This document shows positions 56,222 through 64,000 of a stretch of DNA of 64,000 nt, in pieces. Where the stretch lies: contig CM070735.1 in NCBI GenBank assembly GCA_036346245.1, forward strand, positions 13,060,651-13,124,650. The letters are read 5' to 3'. Position 1 is the first letter of the stretch, and each line of letters opens with the position of its first letter. A program made the position numbers and the translations under genes. The notes below the pieces were generated by a model, which saw nothing but the letters and a program-made list of their open reading frames with translations, ran no database searches and had not been told where the DNA came from. The stretch comes from Bonia amplexicaulis. Its lineage: Eukaryota; Streptophyta; Magnoliopsida; Poales; Poaceae.

Positions 56222-57420
56222 CTACTCCTCCAGCTGTCCAAGGAAACTAATTTCATGTAACCAAAATTCACACTTGCTGTACTTGGCGTACAACTGGTGC
56301 CTCTTAAGTGTCTCGAGGACTACCCGGAGGTGTTCCTCATGCTCTTTGGCAGTCTTGGAGTAGATCAGGATGTCGTCTATGAATACGACTACAAATTTAT
56401 CCAAACATTCCATAAAGACCTTATTCATCAGATTCATGAAATAGGCTGGGGCATTGGTCAACCCAAATGACATGACTGTAAATTCAAATAGGCCATACCG
56501 CGTGGTAAATGCTGTCTTAGGAACATCTTCTGCCCTGATCTTGAGCTGATGGTACCCTGACCTTAAGTCTATTTTAGAGAAGACGGTAGCTCCGGATAGC
56601 TGGTCGAACAGGTCATCTATTCGAGGCAAGGGGTACTTGTTCTTGATGGTTACTTCATTGAGGGCTCTATAATCCACGCATAATCTGGCGGTGCCATCTT
56701 TCTTTTTGACAAATAGCACGGGGGAACCCCATGGGGATGAGCTGGGTCTAATAAATCCTTTGGTTTGGAGATCCTCAATTTGACTTTTTAGTTCCTCAAG
56801 TTCATCTACTTCCATTCGGTATGGTCTTTTTGCAATTGGGGCCGTTCCAGGCTTTAGGTTGATCACAAATTCTATCTCCCTATCTGGCGGCATGCCTGGT
56901 AGTTCTTCTGGGAAGACTTCTAGGTAATCCTGAACTACCTGTGTTTCTTCTAATGTCTTTACTTCAAGGTGATGGATTTTGCGTCCCGAAGAGGGGCGAT
57001 CCACACTTACTTTTACTTTCTTTCTAGAGGCTTTGACAAGTACTACCTCTCTATTTGCACAGTCTATTAATCCTTGATTCTTAGCTAGCCAGTCCATCCC
57101 TAGGATAATGTCCAAAGTCTGAGATGGCAAGACCAAAAGGTCTACTGGGAAATCATAATCCTCCATGGTGACTCCTACCCTAGGGCTAACTAGAGTAGCA
57201 GTTAAGCGTCCTCCTGGGGAACTAAGCACCACAGGTCTCCTTAATTTAAAGGTTGGCAGTTTAATTCTTTCAACAAATTCCCCAGAGACAAATGAATGCG
57301 AAGCACCGGAGTCAAACAGAACCCGTGCGGGTATTGACTTAATAGAGAACGTACCCATGAGCACTCCAGTGGCGTCCTGAGCATCTTCTGCTGTGACGTG
57401 GTTGACACGACCAAGGTGTG
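56222..57420 (-). pseudogene. Gypsy protease and reverse transcriptase, longest open part
   Basis: Protease with LFDSGASHSFVSG, then LDIILGMDWLA; reverse transcriptase with RLCVDYRALNEVTIKNKYPL, FSKIDLRSGYHQLKI, YGLFEFTVMSFGLTNAPAYF and the catalytic FIDD (VVVFIDDILIYSK). The frame stays open for about 1.2 kb. It then stops just after the FLGQ motif at 56222, one base out of phase with what follows. The open frame extends upstream to 57769, but that part is out of frame with gag. Confidence 0.88.
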
Positions 57421-58678
57421 GAGCTGATGCTGTCCGAGTGCTTGAGGTGCCTGATAAGCCATATTGGATGCTGACGATTGAATTCGGGATGAAGAGACTC
57501 CCGGATTGAACTTCCCTGGAGTGGCTTGGCGATCTGGGCATTTGTTGGTGAAATGCCCCTTGGCTCCGCAGTTGAAACAGTGGAGGTTTGCAGCTGGGTT
57601 GGTTGTGGAAGACTGTCCTATGGAGCGGGACACCTGAACTCCACCGTTGCTTGGGCGTGGTGCTTGGAATAAAGTCCCAGGTGCTGGTGTTGCCACCTGG
57701 CGAAAAGATGAGCTGCCCTGGTATACTGGTTTGGTCTGAAAACTGCCCTGAGGTCTTGGAGCTGTCCACTTCCTCTTCCTACTGGCTTCTAGGATTTTCC
57801 TTTCATTTTCCAGGACTAGAGCCTTGTTTACCAAGTGATGGAAACTGGGATAGTCGTGCAAAATTAGTTGAGCCCTCATTTCTTCATGCATCCCTTCCAA
57901 GAATCGATCAATCTTTTCTTCTCTTTTGGCTACGTCCCTCAAGGCGTAGCGAGCTAGCTGATTGAATCGTGTGAGGTACTCTGAGACGGACATATTGCCT
58001 TGCTTCAAGTTTCTAAATTCGTTCTTTTTCAATCTCATGATGCCTGCTGGGATAAAGTTTTGCCGAAAGGCAGTCTTGAATCCAGCCTAGGTTATGGCGG
58101 ACTCGTTTGTCACAGATTCTGCTTCCTCTTCATTGTGATTTCTTCCGCTTCCTTGCTCTTCCTGCTGAGCTTCTGTTGGGGTCCTCAATATCTACTCCTT
58201 CCGCTTCTTCTTCCTCTTCTCCTGATTCTTCCTCTTCATCTGAACAGTTGTCGGAGGGATTCTTCTTCCCACGACAGGCGAGGTAGTTTTCCCACCATGC
58301 TACCGCGGCACCTTTAAGTTGGTGAGTGGCAAAGTCTACCTTGTCCTCGTTAGTTCAACGAGCAAGTTTAAGCTTTTTCTCAGTGTTACGTAACCAATCT
58401 TCGGCTTCTAAGGGCTCATTTGCTGCAGCGAAGGTCATTGGTCGGGTCCTCAAAAAGTCAGATAACTTGGAGTTGCGGCTAGTTGCACCGGTTTGCTGGC
58501 CGGCGAGCATTGCCTGCAGGATCTGGGTTTGCTGTGCCAACACTTGTTCCATGGTTGGTGGTGCTGGTGGTGGTGGTGGCAAGTTCAATCCATGGCCTCT
58601 GCCTCTTCCACGGGCTGCGGCTCTTGGAGCTCGACCCCTACCACGGGCAACAGTCCTCCTGGGAGCCATCTGGAACAA
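57241..58678 (-). pseudogene. Gypsy gag, broken
   Basis: The N-terminal piece 58355-58678 is Arg/Gly-rich (MAPRRTVARGRGRAPRAAAR) and ends with EAEDWLRNTEKKLKL. After stops and a 300-bp disrupted part, 57241-58038 continues with the retrotransposon gag domain (SVSEYLTRFNQLARYA, RFLEGMHEEMRAQLI) and a CCHC knuckle (CFNCGAKGHFTNKC). Confidence 0.87.
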
Positions 58679-59015
58679 GCTAGAGCCTTTTTAGAGACTA
58701 AAGAGGGGAGAGAAAATCATATATGAGGGTTTGTTGGCCCCCTTAATAGCACAACAGAAAACCACACAAAAGAGGGGCGATAAAGCACAATGAAAGACAA
58801 TAAAACACAAGGCGTTATACCTACAGTAGTTCATTACATTAGGGGGGTTAGGTGTTACATGACACCCAGGCACCGCGCACAGGCTTACAACAAGTCACGA
58901 CATCGAATACACAACGTCTACTAACTGGGTACATAAGGGGGGCACATCTGGGGAAAGTGTGCGTGCACGCCAACAAGAGACTGCCTAGACATACTACTAT
59001 CTAACCTATAGCAGT

Positions 59016-60026
59016 CTACTCCTCCGGAGATGGGGAGTGGTTCTGGCCGCAGAAGACGCAATATCCTGGGAAGCGGGAACAGGAGATGATACTGGGGGAT
59101 CGGGAGTGAGAACGCGACCGAGAAGGGCTTGACCCGTCATTGGAGGGACGGGAGCGAGACGAGCGACATCCCCTGCTGGGCTCTGCGAGGGTGCCATTGG
59201 GCGGTGGGCGCACGCTTATGCGCGCCGTCAGTCGGGGGCGAGGTCCCTGGCGTTCAACCATAGCTGGTGCTGGGACGGACACTGGTGCTGCTACCGGGGC
59301 GGGGGCTGGAGCTGACATTGGGGCGGAAGCTGGCACTGGTGCTAGAGCTGGAACTGGTGCCGGGGTTGTCACTGGTGCCGGAGTTGGCACTGTAGACAGT
59401 GGGTAGGCTGCCCTGGCTCGAAGGCGCTCAAGCCCAGCCTCAGCAGCGAGCCTCTCGCGCTCTACCGCTTGAAAGGCGATCAGGTAGCGGTTGAGCTGGG
59501 CGCTGAGGACGTCCGATTGCTGCAGGCTTGCGGTCAGGAGGATGCGTAGATGCCCAATCTCCTGCATGGTGAAAGCATAGGAGACTGACATTGCCTGCGT
59601 TAGCTGGATCTGGTGAGATACCTGGGGGTTGTCCACCCTGTGGTCGAGGCGGTCTGGAAGGAATTTCCCCTGGCGAATGCGAGGTGAGTAGGCGAAGGGT
59701 GACTGCCGCAGCCGCTCCCCATGCACTTGGCATAGGTGAGCCACGGCAAGACGTGCCACGTCCTGGATGGTGTCGATGAGGTACATTCGTGGAGGCTCGA
59801 CTTGGATAGTGTGGGAGTGGAGCTCCCTGGCACTATCTCGCGCGTAGATGAAGACCTCCATGGTCCACATATCCATGCTGTGGATGTGGACTCTCTTGCC
59901 TCTGAAAATGGGAGGGCTGCTGTAGCCGAGACACCGCAGCAACTGCCGTAGGATCTCAACGAATCCTCCTTCGCTGTCCCCATGGGAGAAGTGATCCCAC
60001 GGGCCAACTGGTGTAGCTCCGGCCAT
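59016..60026 (-). CDS. Extra ORF upstream of gag in the gypsy element (336 aa)
   Basis: An intact 336-codon frame starting MAGATPVGPWDHFSHGDSEG at 60026, about 210 bp inside the 5' LTR and about 340 bp before gag, on the same strand. Residues 1 to about 210 look globular (DMWTMEVFIYARDSARELHS, DTIQDVARLAVAHLCQVHGE) with a Leu/Glu/Ala-rich, coiled-coil-like stretch (about 165-205). Then come about 50 residues of Ala/Pro/Val repeats (APVPA), then an Arg/Ser-rich stretch (SRSRSHSRSPS) and a short C-terminal CVFCGQNH. Some grass gypsy elements of the RIRE2 type carry an ORF before gag, often called ORF0; this may be its counterpart. The function is unknown. It is the only long unbroken frame in the element. 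I do not recognise a domain. Confidence 0.75.
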   Translation of the reverse strand: MAGATPVGPWDHFSHGDSEGGFVEILRQLLRCLGYSSPPIFRGKRVHIHSMDMWTMEVFIYARDSARELHSHTIQVEPPRMYLIDTIQDVARLAVAHLCQVHGERLRQSPFAYSPRIRQGKFLPDRLDHRVDNPQVSHQIQLTQAMSVSYAFTMQEIGHLRILLTASLQQSDVLSAQLNRYLIAFQAVERERLAAEAGLERLRARAAYPLSTVPTPAPVTTPAPVPALAPVPASAPMSAPAPAPVAAPVSVPAPAMVERQGPRPRLTARISVRPPPNGTLAEPSRGCRSSRSRPSNDGSSPSRSRSHSRSPSIISCSRFPGYCVFCGQNHSPSPEE

Positions 60027-60196
60027 CTAGAATTTGAACATCAATAGATTAGAACAGATGAAAATACAAAAGAAATTTTGGGTGAGTATAGAGAATTAAG
60101 TATGGCAGTATTATGCTATAATTTTCTTTTATAGATTGTTTTTGCAATTAGGACTCAAACCCTAAATCGTGACCAGTTTAGCTAAGGTTTCTACAA

Positions 60197-60207
60197 CAGA
60201 TGCTCGA
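60197..60207 (-). other. Primer-binding-like site of the gypsy element
   Basis: The minus strand reads TGGTATCGAGC, one base short of the usual TGGTATCAGAGC. It lies about 30 bases inside the LTR end, further than usual. Confidence 0.45.
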
Positions 60208-60236
60208 TACCACTCATCGGACCCCAAGTTTATAAC

Positions 60237-60385
60237 CTGGAATCCTCTGTGATAACACTGCATTATTCCCTGGATCAGTAGATAATGCTCACAGATACAA
60301 TGCTGCATCATTTCATACATAATGATCCATACAGTACAATATCAGAGTTCAAATAGACCACGTCGGGTCGAGGTTACAGTAGGGC
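60237..60385 (-). repeat. 5' LTR fragment of the gypsy element
   Basis: Matches 50440-50590 (TGGAATCCTCTGTGATAAC onward) with very few differences. The match ends near 60385, where a copia LTR begins. Confidence 0.9.
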
Positions 60386-61797
60386 CTAATGGATCGCGCG
60401 AAGGCTACGCAAGCAGAAAACAAAATTTTTCTACCGCGCACACAAGGACATCATGCTTAAGGAGGGATCATGGATCGTTACCACTAGACGCCAGCAGCCG
60501 CAATGAAGAAGAGTTGGAGAAGCCGATCCAACCACGCGCGTCGAGGTAGTAGTGGAAGTAGTCGATCGTCCCGAACCGATCGTCTCCTCCACGCGATCAA
60601 CCGCACCACGCAGCGGATCCAATCAGAGGTTGTTGATGCCGATCAACGCCGCAACAAGCAGCGTCTCCACCGGTATCCACACGTCCGGGGCTGGAACGCC
60701 GATCGCGAGTGTACCAGCACTCGCGAGCGGCTAGGGTTTGGCTTTGGAGGTGGCGGCTACGGATTAGCTCGGGATTATCATATGCGTTCCCTCAGCCCCT
60801 CGCCTCCATATATATAGACCTCCTCACTTGGGCCTCGTGGACCGAGGCCCAATAGGAGTCTATCCGGATCTCTATCCGAATTGAGCCTATATCCGAATCA
60901 CATTCGAATTAGTGTTCCAACCCGTTAAGTGTGCGACCCTGTAGGTTCACGTATACTTGGTCGCGACCCAGAAACACCTTTCCGGTCACCGTGTTAATAG
61001 CGGCCTCTAGTAAGACATATTAACCCCAAAGTATACGTAAAGATCATATCTACGAACACGTAATGTTCTCATGTACTAATCCTTTGCCTCACGATATAGA
61101 TTAAGCTCAAGGCGAGACCTGTGTCATCCTCTTAATAGCTCAATCACTCTCTCGATTCCGTGATGGATTATAAACTCGTGATTGACTCCTCAATCACCTT
61201 GGCATGGCCATGCACTTTCATAATCCATTACATCGAGGGGCCCAGAGATATCTCTCCCATAAGGAGGGGCAAATTCTATCTTGATCATTCACATCCCACT
61301 ACATGTTTCATGGCAAACCCAAAGACTACTTTTATGACTACCCAGTTACGGAGTAGTGTTTAGTAGTCCCAAAATAAGCTACTACACATGCTGGGAACCA
61401 TGATGATCTCAAGTCTAAGGATTCCACATATACACTACTTGAGACCAACTGATGACACATGAAATCTCTGCAGTGTCTCATGGCGGGTCTATCCAACATA
61501 TGTTCACTAACACATGTCCATATTATTGATTTGGTATCTCCATACCATGATCCATGAGACATGATCATCAATCAATACATATGCTGATCTTTGAATCATA
61601 TTTGTTCCTCATATGAAATATAATCAGGGATCATTTAGAAATAGCAACATTTTGGCATTAAGAGTCTCATGAATAAGTCACGCACTCATTGATCAATAAT
61701 GATAATGTCTATTTCAAGGAACAAAGCAATGTATCATAAACATAGTATGTGATATATTCAACATCTCCATGTTGCCTCTAGGGCATATCACCAACAG
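60386..61797 (-). repeat. 3' LTR of the nested copia element
   Basis: On the minus strand it begins TGTTGGTGATATGCCC at 61797, just after the purine tract. The inner end near 60386 is estimated from where the gypsy LTR homology stops, give or take about 10 bases. Confidence 0.75.
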
Positions 61798-61812
61798 TCT
61801 CCCACTTGCACT
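61798..61812 (-). other. Polypurine tract of the nested copia element
   Basis: The minus strand reads GCAAGTGGGAGAC directly before the LTR start. Confidence 0.8.
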
Positions 61813-61816
61813 AGAG

Positions 61817-64000
61817 TCAACCATGTAGGTATCTAATACCCATTGCCCTAGTGTGAGCCTCATGCTTTGGCTGGGGAAGCGGCTTTGTCAACGGATCTGC
61901 AATGTTCAAATCCGTTTGTACTTTGCATATCTTAACATCGCCTCTCTCCACAATCTCGCGGATGAGATAAAATCGCCGTAGAATGTGCTTAGACTTACAG
62001 TGCGATCTAGGCTCCTTGGCTTGCAATGGCTCCACCGTTGTCACAAGAGAGGTCCATTGGACCGGAGGCACTAGCCATCACACCAAGCTCGAAACAAATT
62101 TCTTGATCCAAATGACCTCTTTAGCGACTTCGAAGCCGCTATGTACTCGGCTTCATTGTAGAATCAACAACTGCCTCCTGCTTGAACTCTTCCACTCACC
62201 GCACCGCCATTCAGTGAACACAAATCCAGATTGCGATCTAAAATCATCTTTGTCAGTTTGGAAGCTAGCATCGGTGTACCCATTTACAATGAGCTCTTCC
62301 TCACCCCCATAGACGAGGAACACATCTTTAGTTCTTCTCAAGTACTTCAAGATGTTCTTTACGGTAATCCATGACTTTCACCGGATCGTGGTATCTACTC
62401 GTAGCACTTAAAGCATACGAGACATCCGGGCGATGTACAAAGCATGGCATACATAATGGATCCAATAGTGAAGCATATGGAATCGCATTCATTTTATCCC
62501 GCTCATCAGGTGTACTAGGACACTGATTCTTGCTAAGATTTATACCATGTGACATAGGTAGGAAGCCTTTCTTGGAATCTGCATGTTGAACCTTTTCAAC
62601 ACCTTGTCAATGTACGTATCTTGGCTTAATCCAATCACCCTTTTGATCTATCTCTATAGATCTTGATGCCCAGAATATATGTCGCCTCTCCTAAGTCTTT
62701 CATAGAGAAACTATTTTCAATGAAGACTTAACAGATTCGACATAGGAATGTCATTTCCGATCAATAATATGTCATCCACATATAAGACCAGAAACACGAG
62801 TGCGCTCCCACTAGCCTTTTTGTAAACACAAGGCTCTTCTTCGTTCTTGATGAAACCAAACCCTTTGATTACTTCATCAAAACGAATGTTCCAACTCCGA
62901 GATGCCTGCTTTAATCCATAAATGGATCTTTGCAGCTTGCATATCTTTCCGGCTGATTGCGGATCGACAAAACCTGGGTGTGTCATGTACACATCCTCAC
63001 TCGATTTCCATTAAGGAAAGCTGTTTTGACATCCATTTGCCATATTTCATAGTCGAAATAGCGACAATCGCTAGAATGATCCGAATAGACTTTAGCATTG
63101 CGACGGCGAAAAAGTTTCATCATAATCAACACCTTGAATTTGTTTGAAACCTTTGGCCACCAATCGCGCTTTATAGATGTGAACATTTCCATCTATGTCT
63201 ATCTTTTCTTGAAAACCCATTTGCACTCAATGGTTTTAACACCATCGTGGATCAACCAAGTTCCAAACTTGATTACCGTGCATGGATTCAATTTGGATCT
63301 CATGGCTTCAAGCCATTTCTCGAGTCTGGTCCCACCATCGCTTCTTCATAGGTCTTAGGCTCATCGTTGTCTAACAACAATATGTCCCGTTGTTGAGTAG
63401 TCAAGAACATGTACCTCTCAGGTGCACGACGTGACCTCTCGACCTCGTGGTGCCGGTGTGTCCACAGCAGGTTCTCCAACAGTTTGTTCATCCTGTTGTG
63501 GTTCGTAGGAGCTGAAACGTTTTGGTGTTTCTCGAATTTCTTCAAGTTGCACCATGCTCCCACTATCCCTTCTTGAGAGAAACTCTTTCTCTAAGAAGAC
63601 ACCATGCCAGAGCGACAAACACTTTGCCTTCTTCTTGATTATAGAAGTAATATCCTTTTGTTTCCTTAGGATACCCGATAAAGAAGCATTTATCGATTTA
63701 GGACCGAGCTTATCGATTGTAAACGTTTTACATAAGTCTCACATCCCCAAATCTTAAGAAAAGACAAGCTAGGACGTTGTCCTGTCCACATCTCATATGG
63801 TGTCTTTTCTCGATTTTGATGGAACCTGTTTAGTGTGAAAGCGGTACATTTCAAGAGCGTACCCCAAAAGACAACGGAAGATCACTGTGGCTCATCATGG
63901 AGCGCACCATATCTAATAAGGTGTGATTTCTCCGTTCGGATACCCCATTCCATTGAGGTGTTCCAAGTCAATTGTGGAACAATTCCACAATCCTTCGATG
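61817..64000 (-). pseudogene. Copia pol of the nested element, broken and partial
   Basis: From right to left on the minus strand: integrase end (WNGVSERRNHTLLDMVRSMM at about 63860-63960); a linker with SRRAPERYMFL (63300-63563); reverse transcriptase (QMDVKTAFLNGN; RSIYGLKQASRSWNIRFDE; LYVDDILLIGND at 62717-62992); RNase H region (VNGYTDASFQTDKDD, 62153-62350); and the end (DLNIADPLTKPLPQPKHEAH, 61817-62071). Several frameshifts and stops separate the pieces; it is not functional. Confidence 0.87.

Larger units (their letters stand above)
50440..60385 (-). mobile_element. Ty3/gypsy chromovirus retrotransposon, interrupted
   Basis: On the minus strand the order is 5' LTR (fragment 60237-60385, interrupted by a nested copia element), primer-binding-like site, extra ORF, gag, protease, reverse transcriptase, RNase H, integrase with a chromodomain-like end, purine tract and a 3.6-kb 3' LTR (50440-54024). 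Reverse transcriptase before integrase marks it as gypsy; the chromodomain-like C-terminus points to the Tekay/Del type of chromoviruses. gag and pol are broken by several stops and shifts. The rest of the 5' LTR must lie beyond the window. Confidence 0.9.
60386..64000 (-). mobile_element. Nested Ty1/copia element (Angela/RIRE1-like), runs off the window
   Basis: A 1.4-kb 3' LTR (60386-61797) and pol remains in copia order (RNase H, reverse transcriptase, integrase end when read rightwards) on the minus strand. The LTR start TGTTGGTGATATGCCCTAGA after a purine tract resembles the Angela/BARE/RIRE1 group of grasses. It inserted into the 5' LTR of the gypsy element. gag, the 5' LTR and one target duplication lie outside the window. 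Confidence 0.85.

Noticed and set aside
1..64000. CRISPR arrays, bacterial operons, tRNA or rRNA genes
   Set aside because: No regular repeat-spacer pattern, tRNA cloverleaf or rRNA sequence seen; the window is plant nuclear DNA.

Overview
The window looks like nuclear DNA of a grass (Poaceae). The host genes have GC-rich exons and GT..AG introns, one is a DUF1618 protein (a family expanded in grasses), and three phi-class glutathione transferases form a tandem cluster. The rest is the layered transposon landscape usual in grass intergenic DNA: Ty1/copia and Ty3/gypsy LTR elements, small non-autonomous LTR elements, Helitron ends, hAT-type elements and several foldback or MITE families. The species cannot be fixed from sequence alone.

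Six host genes appear intact. They are a HAK/KUP potassium transporter (1669-5749, minus, nine exons, 812 aa, every splice phase checked by hand); an SRC2-like C2-domain protein (25552-26397, plus, one exon); three GSTF genes (26810-28840, 32560-33848 and 34356-35310, all minus, three exons each with identical intron positions); and a one-exon DUF1618 protein (40768-41910, minus). A wall-associated-kinase-like gene survives only as its first exon (12861-13364, minus). It is frameshifted and cut off exactly at the edge of a 600-bp LTR.

Layout. 0-6 kb: repeats, then HAK. 6-9.1 kb: eroded copia relic with gag remains. 9.1-17 kb: a hAT MITE with target duplication, two Helitron 3' ends of one family pointing away from each other, MITEs, a truncated LTR element and the WAK fragment. 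17.8-24.0 kb: complete but dead copia element with about 1-kb LTRs and a 6-bp target duplication. 24-25.4 kb: a 22-bp minisatellite, a 98-bp tandem duplication and a foldback element. 25.5-35.3 kb: SRC2-like gene and GST cluster, the cluster split by a 2.6-kb island rich in GTTAC/GTAAC motifs. 35.3-42 kb: MITEs and the DUF1618 gene. 42.5-50 kb: foldback elements, a MITE sitting in a (TA)n tract, and two inverted copies of a small LTR family around a hAT transposase relic. 50.4-60.4 kb: a large gypsy chromovirus with 3.6-kb LTRs and an intact extra ORF upstream of gag. 60.4-64 kb: an Angela/RIRE1-like copia element nested in the gypsy 5' LTR and running off the window.

The host genes suggest ordinary housekeeping and stress roles (K+ transport, cold or stress-linked C2 protein, glutathione conjugation) with no operon-like link. 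The observations most worth following up are the extra RS-rich ORF of the gypsy element, the Glu-to-Gln change at the glutathione-binding site of the first GST, the inverted pair of non-autonomous LTR elements, the palindrome-rich copia LTRs, and the GTTAC-rich island.
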